A stretch of DNA of 64,000 nt from positions 1,488,001 to 1,552,000 of the forward strand of contig NZ_CP027732.1 of assembly GCF_003852235.1 (NCBI RefSeq), in the 5' to 3' direction. Position numbers and translations under genes: made by a program. Within the stretch, counting starts at the first letter, position 1. The number at the start of each line of letters is the position of its first letter. Below, piece by piece: positions 27,843 through 35,937 of this stretch. The notes below the pieces were generated by a model. That model worked only from the letters and a program-made list of their open reading frames with translations, was not told the origin of the DNA and did not search any database. The DNA is from Pseudomonas sp. R4-35-07. GTDB taxonomy: Bacteria; Pseudomonadota; Gammaproteobacteria; Pseudomonadales; Pseudomonadaceae.

Positions 27843-29318
27843 ATGCGTGGGATTACCACACCCGTGAGTGTTCAACTACATAGCGAGCGTCTTAAATGTG
27901 ATCCGCTTGTTGTTTATGAAGTGGTAACAACCAAGCTGGGTGCCGATAAAACTTTCATTCTCGAGTCGTTATCCGGACCTAGCCGTGATCGCAAAGCGAC
28001 GATCATCGGAATAGAGCCCCTGTTGGCGGTAAAAGTTTATGAGGGGTATGCGACGCTCGAGGCAAATGAGCAATTGATCGATTATCTGAGAAGTGTGTTG
28101 TCGCCCCAAGGAATCGTTATGGATGTCCACGGATGTATCAGCGTTGATTCGAACGATGCGGTATGGGATTTATTGCGTGCGTTACAAACTCCATTTGAGG
28201 TGCCCCACCATGCTCATTCCAGCCTCGCCTTTTTTGGTTACCTCTCATATGACTGCGTTCGGTTTGTCGAGAATATTCCTGACCTGACCGAGCGAACCAA
28301 TGACTATCCGATCATAGCCTTGACCGTATTTCAGACACTCATATACTTCCATGCCAATGGCACTGTGGACGTCATGGTCAATAACAGTCCCCTGTGGAAA
28401 TCTCGTAATACCGATGATTATGTCGCGCTATTGGCGGATGCTGCAGGTATTCCGGCTGCTGATTCACCGATTATTTACCCCTCGGTTACCGTGGCGCGCG
28501 ACACAGTGCACAAAGAGCAGTTCCTCGGCTGGGTCGACAAGGCGCTGGAGCATATTCGTCAAGGTGATATCTATCAAATCCAGTTGGGTCATGAAGTGCA
28601 GGTGGACACGCCGGTCAAGCCTTTTGATGTGTATCGTGCATTGCGCAAGAACAACCCGTCCCCGTATATGTTTCTGGCCAATCTGGGCGGAGTTGACCTG
28701 ATCGGCGCAAGTCCCGAACTGTTTGTGCGCATCAAGGATAACCTGATCGAGATGAGGCCTATTGCCGGTACCGTGGGTAAAACTCAAGGCGTACCTTCCA
28801 GCGAACTAATCCTGAGCATGACGCGTTCTGAAAAAGAACGGGCCGAACATTTGATGTTGGTGGATTTGTGCAGAAACGACATTGGTCGGGTCTGCCAGCC
28901 AGGTTCACTTGAGGTCGATGAGCTGATGTTGGTGGAGGAGTACTCCCACCTTTATCACATGGTATCCAACGTACGTGGCTTATTGCGAAAAGGCTTCGAT
29001 GCCTTTGACGTGATCAAGGCTTCTTTCCCTGCGGGAACCATGACCGGCGCACCGAAAGTCCGCGCGATGCAAATTATCGAAAGCATGGAAAACAACCGCC
29101 GCGGGATTTATGCCGGAGCGGTTGGCCTGATCGGATTCGACGGCAGTATTAATACGGCTTTATGCATTCGCTCAGCCGTTCATAAAGACGGTACTTATTA
29201 CCTGCGAGCCTCGGCAGGGGTGGTTGCCGACTCCGATCCGGATAAGGAATGGACTGAAACCTTCCACAAAATGGGCTCTGTCTATCGCGCTGTTACCGGA
29301 AAGGAGATGTTGCAATGA
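27843..29318 (+). CDS. Anthranilate synthase component I-like protein
   Basis: This is a 491-residue chorismate-using enzyme of the TrpE type. The active-site segment 'PIAGT' (306-310) has Ala where aminodeoxychorismate synthase PabB has Lys, indicating amination at C2, so the product is anthranilate or 2-amino-2-deoxyisochorismate. The TrpE feedback motifs are recognisable as 'ILES' (39-42) and 'NPSPYM' (271-276), so tryptophan inhibition may persist. It starts behind AAGGAG and overlaps its glutaminase partner by ATGA. It has no tryptophan pathway neighbours, so it is probably a paralog dedicated to secondary metabolism, like PhnA of P. aeruginosa. Confidence 0.82.
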   Translation: MRGITTPVSVQLHSERLKCDPLVVYEVVTTKLGADKTFILESLSGPSRDRKATIIGIEPLLAVKVYEGYATLEANEQLIDYLRSVLSPQGIVMDVHGCISVDSNDAVWDLLRALQTPFEVPHHAHSSLAFFGYLSYDCVRFVENIPDLTERTNDYPIIALTVFQTLIYFHANGTVDVMVNNSPLWKSRNTDDYVALLADAAGIPAADSPIIYPSVTVARDTVHKEQFLGWVDKALEHIRQGDIYQIQLGHEVQVDTPVKPFDVYRALRKNNPSPYMFLANLGGVDLIGASPELFVRIKDNLIEMRPIAGTVGKTQGVPSSELILSMTRSEKERAEHLMLVDLCRNDIGRVCQPGSLEVDELMLVEEYSHLYHMVSNVRGLLRKGFDAFDVIKASFPAGTMTGAPKVRAMQIIESMENNRRGIYAGAVGLIGFDGSINTALCIRSAVHKDGTYYLRASAGVVADSDPDKEWTETFHKMGSVYRAVTGKEMLQ

Positions 29319-29908
29319 AAGTATTCCTGATTGATGCCTATGACAGTTTTGTATTCATTATCAGCCAGTACCTTGAGCAGTTGGGACTCGAAACCCACGT
29401 GGAGCGCAATGACGTTCCAGACCTTATCCAACGTATCGAAGCGTATGCACCGGACTTTTGTGTCTTGGGCCCAGGGCCTGGGCATCCACAAAACGCAGGC
29501 TATATCGAGGTTATCCAACATTTCAAAGGGCGCCTGCCGATATTGGGCGTATGCCTGGGGCATCAAGCCATTGGTTTAGCGTTTGCCGGCTCCGTCATCC
29601 GGGCTTCTCATGTCATGCATGGCAAAACCAGCACCATCAATAACGATGGGCGGGGTGTCTACGCCCATACCGAGGGCCTTTCGTTCAAAGCGACGCGCTA
29701 CCACTCGCTGATTATTGATCATCAGGGGTTGCCCGGGGAGCTGGTGGTGACGTCCACCTCGACGGACGACGGATACATCATGGGCGTGCGGCACGGCGAC
29801 TACCCCATCGAGGGTGTTCAGTTCCACCCCGAAAGTATCTTGACCGAGGACGGCCTTGGCATATTCAAGAGCTTTATAGAGCAGCACTGTTGCCCATCAG
29901 CATCGTAA
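29315..29908 (+). CDS. Anthranilate synthase component II-like glutamine amidotransferase
   Basis: This 197-residue class I glutaminase supplies ammonia to the TrpE-like partner. The triad is intact: Cys80 in 'GVCLGHQ', His171 and Glu173 in 'QFHPES'. The N-terminus '[12 protein letters not shown]' and the oxyanion loop 'LGPGPGHP' (51-58) are typical. Its ATG lies inside the end of the component I gene (ATGA). No trpD follows; instead the next gene is luxR, which again separates this pair from the housekeeping trp genes. Confidence 0.85.
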   Translation: MKVFLIDAYDSFVFIISQYLEQLGLETHVERNDVPDLIQRIEAYAPDFCVLGPGPGHPQNAGYIEVIQHFKGRLPILGVCLGHQAIGLAFAGSVIRASHVMHGKTSTINNDGRGVYAHTEGLSFKATRYHSLIIDHQGLPGELVVTSTSTDDGYIMGVRHGDYPIEGVQFHPESILTEDGLGIFKSFIEQHCCPSAS

Positions 29909-29993
29909 GCGGCGAGCAGCGGGTCGCTTGTTTGGCGGCCCTTTTACTACTGAGTCGTATCAAAAAAGCTTCTATGAGTGGCAGGAATTCATC

Positions 29994-30761
29994 GTGGATG
30001 ACTTATTTAGGTATAACAAAGAAGACGGGCTCTTTAGGATTAATTTCAAAGAGGTATTGGATGACTTCTCTGTGCTGGCAACAGACCTGCACCGGCGCGA
30101 TTGGGAAAGCCATTTGCGCAAGGTTCTGCGTCGCATCGGCTATGAACGCTATTTGCTGAGCTTGGGCCCCTCAACAATCAGCGACCCTTTCAACCGGATT
30201 ATCACGACTTATCCTTCTGACTGGCTCAGGCGATATAAGGATGAGAATTTTATTCAGGTGGACCCGATAATCAGGCATTGCCGCCATCACTTCGCGCCAC
30301 TTTTCTGGGGCCTGGCACGCAGGCAGGCACGAGGCCGGTCCAGCCAGTTCTGGACCGAGCGCGAAAAGTATGGACTCTTACGAGGTGTCAGCATCCCCTT
30401 GCGATTCAACGAAATGGTCGGGTCGCTCAATGTTGCTCAATGTTTGAGTATCACCGATGACCTCGGCGACGACCTGAGCGGTCCCTTAGGCAAACTATTC
30501 ATGCTGATCCCGTTTCTTCTGGAGGGCTCACAAAAGCATTTGAAAGAAGTGGGTGTACAACCTTGCAGTCTAACGTTGAGGGAGTCTGAAGTATTGAAAT
30601 GGTCCGGGGTGGGCAAAACGACCTGGGAAATGAGCTGCATCCTGGGTTGTTCAGAGCGGACTATTAATTTCCACATTGCGAATGCGAGTCGAAAGCTGGG
30701 CTCTTTCAGCCGCCGGCAAGCCGTCGGGGTGGCATTGGCGCAAGGATTGATTTCACTGTAG
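29994..30761 (+). CDS. LuxR-family quorum-sensing regulator
   Basis: This is a regulator of about 255 residues with an autoinducer-binding domain and a C-terminal LuxR helix-turn-helix (from 'LTLRESEVLKW' to 'INFHIANASRKLG'). All six residues invariant in acyl-homoserine-lactone receptors are present: W77, Y81, D90, P91, W105 and G131; the first five have exactly TraR spacing. I choose GTG 29994, which has AGGAA upstream and places W77 near the usual distance from the N-terminus; a TTG at 29928 would add 22 residues. It probably controls the cluster through the site at 22171. No canonical luxI is in the window. Confidence 0.85.
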   Translation: MDDLFRYNKEDGLFRINFKEVLDDFSVLATDLHRRDWESHLRKVLRRIGYERYLLSLGPSTISDPFNRIITTYPSDWLRRYKDENFIQVDPIIRHCRHHFAPLFWGLARRQARGRSSQFWTEREKYGLLRGVSIPLRFNEMVGSLNVAQCLSITDDLGDDLSGPLGKLFMLIPFLLEGSQKHLKEVGVQPCSLTLRESEVLKWSGVGKTTWEMSCILGCSERTINFHIANASRKLGSFSRRQAVGVALAQGLISL

Positions 30762-30819
30762 GTAATCGATTCTGGAGAAGGCCGCTCATTCTCTCGCCAG
30801 GTGCTCTGAGTTGCCTATG

Positions 30820-30853
30820 AAAAGCCCCGACTCGTGCAGGCCGGAGCTTTTTA
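30820..30853. terminator. Bidirectional terminator between luxR and the OYE gene
   Basis: The hairpin aaaagccccg / ccggagctttt (one mismatch) is flanked by A and T runs. It lies between the convergent ends of luxR and the alkene reductase gene and marks the right edge of the low-GC cluster. Confidence 0.7.
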
Positions 30854-30863
30854 TCTCAGCAAA

Positions 30864-31919
30864 TCAGAGTGCCAGCGTTGGATAGTCGATATAACCCACC
30901 GGGCCTTTGCCGTAGAAGGTCTCCGGATGCGGCTCGTTCAGCGGCGCATCGGCCTTCAAGCGTGCCGGCAGGTCCGGGTTGGCAATGAACGGTATGCCGA
31001 AGGCCGCCGCATCGGCCTTGCCGGCGGCCAGCCAGGCGTTGGCGCTGTCTTTGGTGAAGCGTTCGTTGGCGATGTAGACGCCGCCGAAGGCTTTTTTCAG
31101 TTGGGGGCCAAGGCTGTCTGCGCCTTCTTTTTCACGGGCGCAGATAAAGGCGATGCCGCGCTTGCCCAGTTCGCTGGCCACGTAGGTGAAGGTTTCCGCC
31201 AGGTTGGCGTCACCCATGTCGTGAGCGTCAGCGCGCGGTGCCAGGTGCACGCCCACGCGGCCGGCGCCCCAGACTTCGATGGCGGCGTCGGTCACTTCCA
31301 GCAGCAGGCGCGCTCGGTTTTCCAGGGAGCCGCCGTACTGGTCGGTGCGCTGGTTGGTGCTGCTTTGCAGGAACTGGTCTAGCAGGTAGCCGTTGGCGCC
31401 GTGGATTTCCACGCCGTCGAAACCGGCGGCCTTGGCGTTTTCGGCGCCGGTGCGGTAAGCGTCGACGATGTCGGCGATTTCAGCGGTTTCCAGGGCGCGC
31501 GGGGTCGGGTAGTCGGACAGTGGGCGCACCAGGCTGACGTGGCCTTTGGGTTGGATCGCGCTCGGCGCCACCGGGGTTTCGCCGTTCAGGTACGACTCAT
31601 GGGAGATGCGCCCGACGTGCCACAGTTGCAGGAAGATCTTGCCGCCCGCGCCGTGGATCGCCTTGGTCACATTGGACCAGCCGCGAACCTGGTCGTTGGA
31701 CCAGATGCCCGGCGTGTCGGGGTAGCCCACGCCCATGGGCGTTACGGAGGTGGCTTCGCTGAGGATCAGCCCGGCGGACGCACGCTGCACGTAGTACTCG
31801 GCCATCAGCGCATTGGGCACGCGGCCGGCGTCCGCACGGCAGCGGGTCAGCGGCGCCATGATGATGCGGTTTTTCAGTTCCAGGTCGCCCAGTTTGATGG
31901 GATCGAAAATAGTCGGCAT
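30864..31919 (-). CDS. nemA: Old Yellow Enzyme-type alkene reductase (NemA-like)
   Basis: This 351-residue FMN enzyme reduces activated C=C bonds and nitro or maleimide electrophiles with NAD(P)H. Family motifs: 'MAPLTRCRAD' near residue 25, and 'GFDGVEIHGANGYLLDQFLQ' then 'RTDQYGGSLENR' in the range 170-215. I start at ATG 31919 (MPTIFDPIKLGDL). It lies 26 bases after a small ArsR gene on the same strand. Likely induced by electrophiles through that regulator. Confidence 0.9.
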   Translation of the reverse strand: MPTIFDPIKLGDLELKNRIIMAPLTRCRADAGRVPNALMAEYYVQRASAGLILSEATSVTPMGVGYPDTPGIWSNDQVRGWSNVTKAIHGAGGKIFLQLWHVGRISHESYLNGETPVAPSAIQPKGHVSLVRPLSDYPTPRALETAEIADIVDAYRTGAENAKAAGFDGVEIHGANGYLLDQFLQSSTNQRTDQYGGSLENRARLLLEVTDAAIEVWGAGRVGVHLAPRADAHDMGDANLAETFTYVASELGKRGIAFICAREKEGADSLGPQLKKAFGGVYIANERFTKDSANAWLAAGKADAAAFGIPFIANPDLPARLKADAPLNEPHPETFYGKGPVGYIDYPTLAL

Positions 31920-31945
31920 GGGAAAGCACCTTTGTCTCAAGTTGA

Positions 31946-32287
31946 TCAGTGGGTCGTGGGGGCCAGCTCGGCATCGCCGGGGGCGCTGAGTTCGGTGAAG
32001 AGCGCAGTGAGGAAAGCTTGGATCACGTCCTCATTGCGTTTGAAAAAATGCCACTGCCCGGCCTTCTGGCTGGTGATCAAGCCCGCCCGTTGCAAAGTGG
32101 CCAAGTGGGCCGACACGGTCGACTGGGACAAGCCGCAGCGCTGGTCGATCTGCCCGGCGCAGATGCCGTATTCGTGATTGTGCAGTTGCTCGGGAAATTG
32201 CACTTTCGGGTCTTTCAGCCAGGTGAGAATGTCTCGTCGTACTGGGTGCGCCAGGGCTTTTATTATGTCGTCGAGGTCGAAGGGCAT
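31946..32287 (-). CDS. ArsR-family winged-helix regulator
   Basis: This 113-residue ArsR/SmtB-type repressor has its recognition helix in 'CGLSQSTVSAHLATLQRAGL' (51-70). Two cysteines, C43 and C51, flank the HTH entry and could sense electrophiles or oxidation; the classical metal motif ELCVCDL is absent. I start at ATG 32287, since upstream codons run into the operator repeats. It leads the alkene reductase operon and is divergent from acpH, with palindromic repeats between them. Confidence 0.85.
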   Translation of the reverse strand: MPFDLDDIIKALAHPVRRDILTWLKDPKVQFPEQLHNHEYGICAGQIDQRCGLSQSTVSAHLATLQRAGLITSQKAGQWHFFKRNEDVIQAFLTALFTELSAPGDAELAPTTH

Positions 32288-32310
32288 GGCAGAGGCTCGG
32301 TGTCGTAAAA

Positions 32311-32410
32311 CGTTATATCGCGATGAGGCGAACCTTAAATCGTTATATCCCGATATACCAATATGATTTTGCTCTGAGGTCAGTCGAATTGGGTATATCG
32401 GGTTATAACG
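32311..32410. promoter_or_regulatory. Repeated palindromic operator, probably for the ArsR protein
   Basis: Three copies of a cgttatatc-type element lie in 100 bases: cgttatatcgcgat (32311), cgttatatcccgatata (32341) and its inverted copy tatatcgggttataacg (32394), which differ at one position. Each is itself near-palindromic. Autoregulation of the ArsR/OYE operon, and possibly control of acpH, is inferred. Confidence 0.7.
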
Positions 32411-32441
32411 ATACGTTGGCGGCAGTGGTAGACTGCGCGCC

Positions 32442-33026
32442 ATGAATTATCTCGCACACTTGCACCTGGGCGGCCAACTGCCTGCGCAACTGCTGGGCAG
32501 CCTGTATGGCGACTTCGTCAAAGGCCGCTTGCAGGGCCAGTTCAGTCCCTCGATCGAAGCGGCGATCCAATTACACCGTTCCATCGACCGCTTCACCGAC
32601 AGCCACCCGTTGGTAGGGGAGGCGTTGTCGCGTTTCAGCCTGACCCGCAGGCGCTATGCCGGGATCGTGCTCGATGTGTTTTTCGACCATTGCCTGGCGC
32701 GGGACTGGGCGCGGTATGCCGACCAGCCGCTGGAGCACTTCACCGCGCAGGTGTACCGCGTGCTGGCGGCCGAACCGCAGTTGCCGGGGCGGCTGGCGCA
32801 GATTGCACCGTATATGGCGGCGGATGATTGGTTGGGCTCGTATCGTGAGTTCGCGGTGATGGAGCAGGTATTGCGCGGGATTTCGCGGCGGCTGACCCAG
32901 CCTGAGGAGTTGGGATATGCGATGCAGGAGTTGCGTGTGTTGTATGAGCCGCTGAGCGAAGACTTCCGACTGTTCTACCCCGAGTTGCAGAAATTCGCCC
33001 AATCCCAACTGACAACGCAAAACTAA
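32442..33026 (+). CDS. acpH: ACP phosphodiesterase
   Basis: AcpH removes the 4'-phosphopantetheine from holo-acyl-carrier protein. The protein has 194 residues and the family start 'MNYLAHLHLGG', a Gly-Asp pair in 'LYGDFVKG' (about 24-31), 'LHRSIDRFTDSHP' (44-56) and 'DVFFDHCLARDW' (79-90), the HD-related metal-binding positions. It is divergent from the arsR gene and shares the operator interval with it. A REP doublet follows. Confidence 0.87.
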   Translation: MNYLAHLHLGGQLPAQLLGSLYGDFVKGRLQGQFSPSIEAAIQLHRSIDRFTDSHPLVGEALSRFSLTRRRYAGIVLDVFFDHCLARDWARYADQPLEHFTAQVYRVLAAEPQLPGRLAQIAPYMAADDWLGSYREFAVMEQVLRGISRRLTQPEELGYAMQELRVLYEPLSEDFRLFYPELQKFAQSQLTTQN

Positions 33027-33027
33027 A

Positions 33028-33117
33028 TGTGGGAGGGGGCTTGCTCCCGATAGCAGTGTGTCAGTCACTGTATATATTGACTAAACCACTGCTATCGGGA
33101 GCAAGCCCCCTCCCACA
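33028..33117. repeat. REP doublet
   Basis: This is the same head-to-head REP pair as at 744 and 9203, sitting between the convergent ends of acpH and olsA. Left half tgtgggagggggcttgctcc, right half its inverse; the 30-40 base centre differs from the other copies. Confidence 0.9.
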
Positions 33118-33133
33118 TTTGACCGTGCCCGCT

Positions 33134-33925
33134 TCAGGCCGCATAGGCGGGGCGAGTGTCTTCCAATTCGGCTTCCGGCAACGGCCCAAACAACGCCCTC
33201 TGCACCGCCTGTTGCGCCTGATACGCCAGCGCCGCGCGTTCCTGCCCGGTGCAGGCAATCGGCTTGAGCAGGTGAATCTCCACATCGCCTTGGTCATGGG
33301 CAAACAGCCGCATCAGATGCGACAGCAGATCATCATCGCCGATGAACGGCGCCAGTGCGTCCACCTCGCCGTTGCGCAGATAACGAATCGCCACTGGCTG
33401 CAGCGACACATCCGCATCGATCGCACTGGCCAACAACCGCCCGTGAAACGTGCGCAGACTGCGGCCGTCAGTGGTGGTGCCTTCCGGGAACATCAACAGC
33501 GGGTGCTGTTGCTCCAGGTGACGGGTCATCTGTTTGCGAATCAACTGGCTGTCACCCGCGCCGCGGCGGATGAACAGGCTGCCGGCCTTCGCCGCCAACC
33601 AGCCGGCCACCGGCCAGGTGCGCACTTCGGCTTTGGACAGGAACGACAGCGGCGTCACCATGCCCAGCAGCGGAATATCCGTCCAGGACACATGATTGCT
33701 CACCCACAGCATCGGCGTTTGCGGCAACTGGCCGTGCACCGTCACGCGAAAGGGCAGGGCGTGGGTCAACCGCGCCATGAAGAACCGCGACCAACGCTGG
33801 CGCCGCACCATCGAATTGGCCACGCCCAAACGCTCGAACAGGCCAAACACACTGGCCATGGTCAAGCCCAGCGCCACCACCAGCAGCACCCGGGCGATGC
33901 GCCCGTACACGCGCAGGCGGCCCAT
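33134..33925 (-). CDS. olsA: Lyso-ornithine lipid O-acyltransferase
   Basis: This is a 263-residue PlsC-family membrane acyltransferase. The HX4D motif is 'NHVSWTDI' near residue 78, followed by 'FPEGTTTDG' near 148, with an N-terminal membrane helix. OlsA adds the ester-linked fatty acid to lyso-ornithine lipid. I start at ATG 33925, which shares a base with the olsB stop (TGATG). General lysophosphatidate acyltransferase is the alternative, but the olsB gene upstream decides it. Confidence 0.87.
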   Translation of the reverse strand: MGRLRVYGRIARVLLVVALGLTMASVFGLFERLGVANSMVRRQRWSRFFMARLTHALPFRVTVHGQLPQTPMLWVSNHVSWTDIPLLGMVTPLSFLSKAEVRTWPVAGWLAAKAGSLFIRRGAGDSQLIRKQMTRHLEQQHPLLMFPEGTTTDGRSLRTFHGRLLASAIDADVSLQPVAIRYLRNGEVDALAPFIGDDDLLSHLMRLFAHDQGDVEIHLLKPIACTGQERAALAYQAQQAVQRALFGPLPEAELEDTRPAYAA

Positions 33926-34680
33926 CACATGGCTGCCTTGAAGTGACGCGCATAGCGCGGGCACAGCTCATCGCGCTTGAGCAGGATGAACACGTCGGCC
34001 ACCTGGAAGTCTTCATCCCAGCACGGCTCGCCGCAAATCTTCGCCCCCAGGCGCATGTATGCCTTGAGCAGCGGTGGCATTTCGGCGATGACGTTGGACG
34101 GCAGGTCCATCGCCGGCAGGGGGTTTTTCGGTTCGGCGCGCAGGTGTTCATTGCACAGGTAGCGCTCGCGCAGACGCTGCATGATCGCGTGGGCCTGGAT
34201 GCCGCCGTCGTGCATCGGGATGCTCGCGCACCCCATCAGGTAGCTGTAGCCGCCCTCGTTGAGCACTTCGGCCAACTCGCCCCAAAGCACCGCGATGGTG
34301 CCGCCGTTGCGGTAGGCCGGGTCGACGCAGGTACGGCCGATTTCCAGGATCGGGCCCTGCAAGTGCAGCAGCCCGTGCAGGCTGAATTCCTCTTCGCTGT
34401 AGAACCGGCCCAAGGTGCTGGCGGCCTGGTGATCGAGCAAACGGGTGGTGGCCACCAGTCGACCGCTGTTTAAGTCACGCACGCCGATGTGGCTGCAGTG
34501 AACATCATAGTCATCCATGTCCAGACCCAGTTCCGCGCCTTTCAGCTTGGCGTTGAACTCGCCGCTGAACACGTTGAACCGCAGGGCCTGGGCTTCCTGC
34601 AAGGCCGCGGCGCCAACCAGGCGTTCGGCTTGCAGGCGGCGTTCATTGCCGGTGTCGCTGATGCGGGCGAGCTGAGTCAT
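33925..34680 (-). CDS. olsB: L-ornithine N-alpha-acyltransferase
   Basis: OlsB transfers a 3-hydroxyacyl group from ACP to ornithine, the first step of ornithine lipid synthesis. The protein has 251 residues; the family features are '[12 protein letters not shown]' near residue 30, '[21 protein letters not shown]' near 112 and 'YLMGCASIP' near 146. It is co-transcribed with olsA. A Pho-box-like direct repeat faces it at 34775, in line with the known induction of ornithine lipids by phosphate starvation in pseudomonads. Confidence 0.88.
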   Translation of the reverse strand: MTQLARISDTGNERRLQAERLVGAAALQEAQALRFNVFSGEFNAKLKGAELGLDMDDYDVHCSHIGVRDLNSGRLVATTRLLDHQAASTLGRFYSEEEFSLHGLLHLQGPILEIGRTCVDPAYRNGGTIAVLWGELAEVLNEGGYSYLMGCASIPMHDGGIQAHAIMQRLRERYLCNEHLRAEPKNPLPAMDLPSNVIAEMPPLLKAYMRLGAKICGEPCWDEDFQVADVFILLKRDELCPRYARHFKAAM

Positions 34681-34774
34681 AGCGAGTCTCCGAGTGCCGG
34701 CCAGGTTGCGGCCAGTCGACTTTGTTGTCCAAACTCAGGCTATGTAGCCTCGGTGTCATCTCCATGAAGTTACG

Positions 34775-34792
34775 GTGACGGTTGGATGACAG
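34775..34792 (-). promoter_or_regulatory. Candidate Pho box for olsBA
   Basis: On the minus strand the sequence reads CTGTCAT-CCAA-CCGTCAC: two 7-base repeats separated by 4 bases, as in PhoB sites. It lies 95 bases upstream of the olsB start. Confidence 0.6.
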
Positions 34793-34797
34793 GCCAG

Positions 34798-34815
34798 TTG
34801 TCGTCAATCTGTCAT
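34798..34815 (+). promoter_or_regulatory. Candidate Pho box for the serine hydrolase gene
   Basis: On the plus strand the sequence reads TTGTCGT-CAAT-CTGTCAT, again 7-4-7. It lies about 49 bases before the chosen start of the hydrolase gene and 5 bases from the opposing olsB site. Confidence 0.55.
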
Positions 34816-34863
34816 CGGCCTGGATTAGGCTCGCGGGCTTGAATGCCCCTTGAGTTTGCGTCC

Positions 34864-35937
34864 ATGGTCAAAGGCCTGCTGTGCGTTGTCTTGTTATTCA
34901 TCACCGTGAGTGCGCGTGCTGAAACCTGGCCTGGCCATGACTGGGTGACGGGCAGGTTGATCGAAGGTCCTGCTGTCGACGCGCTGAATGCCTACGCTTT
35001 CCCACCCCGTGACGACAACACTCGCCAAGGTATTCGTACCGACGCGCTGTTGGTGATCCGCGACGGCCAGATCATCTATGAACGCTACGCAGCACCCACT
35101 AGCGTCAGCACGCCGCACCTGACTTGGTCGGTCAGCAAAAGCCTGATGGCGACCGTACTGGGGGTGGCCTACGGCGAAAACCGCTTCAAACTGAACGACC
35201 CCGCCGCGCGCTTTTACCCACCGATGAAGCAGCACCCCAAGGTGACGATGGCCGACCTGCTGCACTGGGCCTCGGGCCTGGACTGGCAGGAAGACTATGA
35301 ATACGCGCCGCTCAAATCCTCGGTAGTGGCGATGCTCTACACCCGTGGCCGCGCCGATATGGCGCAATTCGCGGCCGAGACCGAGGCCGCCGACCCACCC
35401 GGCCAGGCTTTCCGTTACTCCAGCGGCGACAGCAATATTCTGTCGGCAGCGCTCAAAGGCATGCTCGGGCACAAGGCTTATATGAGCTACCCGTGGGAGG
35501 CGTTGTTCAAGCCATTGGGCATTCGCACTGCAACCTGGGAAACCGATGCCGACGAGACGTTTGTCGCCTCATCTTATGCCTACCTCACCGCCCGCGATCT
35601 GGCGCGGGTCGGGCTGTTGATGGAGCGGGACGGGCGTTGGGAAGAACGACAATTGCTGCCCAAGGAGTGGGTCGCGTTCAATCGCCAACCCTTCGCCAAT
35701 TACAAAGCGGGCCAGGATGAAGCCGTGCCAGGCGGGCAATGGTGGCTCAACCAGGGCACCCCCGCACCCTGGCCCGACGCACCGGCCGACACCTTCGCCG
35801 CATTGGGGCACTGGGGCCAGGCGCTGTTCGTACTGCCCGACGAACACTTGGTCATCGTGCGCTACGGCGATGACCGCGACGGCAGCTACCGGCATAACGA
35901 ACTGCTCAAACGCGTGCTGGCGGCGGTGCGATCATGA
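34864..35937 (+). CDS. Class C beta-lactamase-family serine hydrolase
   Basis: This 357-residue protein has an N-terminal signal peptide ('MVKGLLCVVLLFITVSARA') and the penicillin-binding fold. The SxxK motif is S89-V-S-K92 in 'TWSVSKSLM', and 'FRYSSGDSN' near residue 183 occupies the place of the second motif. I start at ATG 34864 because the signal peptide begins there; ATG 34843 is possible. Such proteins are esterases, peptidases or amidases; no ampR or other sign of beta-lactam resistance is near. It is coupled (ATGA) to the next small gene. Confidence 0.85.
   Translation: MVKGLLCVVLLFITVSARAETWPGHDWVTGRLIEGPAVDALNAYAFPPRDDNTRQGIRTDALLVIRDGQIIYERYAAPTSVSTPHLTWSVSKSLMATVLGVAYGENRFKLNDPAARFYPPMKQHPKVTMADLLHWASGLDWQEDYEYAPLKSSVVAMLYTRGRADMAQFAAETEAADPPGQAFRYSSGDSNILSAALKGMLGHKAYMSYPWEALFKPLGIRTATWETDADETFVASSYAYLTARDLARVGLLMERDGRWEERQLLPKEWVAFNRQPFANYKAGQDEAVPGGQWWLNQGTPAPWPDAPADTFAALGHWGQALFVLPDEHLVIVRYGDDRDGSYRHNELLKRVLAAVRS

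Noticed and set aside
27843..29318. Calling the TrpE-like gene PabB (aminodeoxychorismate synthase) or salicylate synthase
   Set aside because: The active-site segment is PIAGT; PabB has Lys at the Ala position, and a glutaminase partner is encoded beside it, which salicylate synthases do not need.
34843..34863. ATG 34843 as start of the serine hydrolase
   Set aside because: It would put seven extra residues ahead of a well-formed signal peptide and has no better ribosome site.
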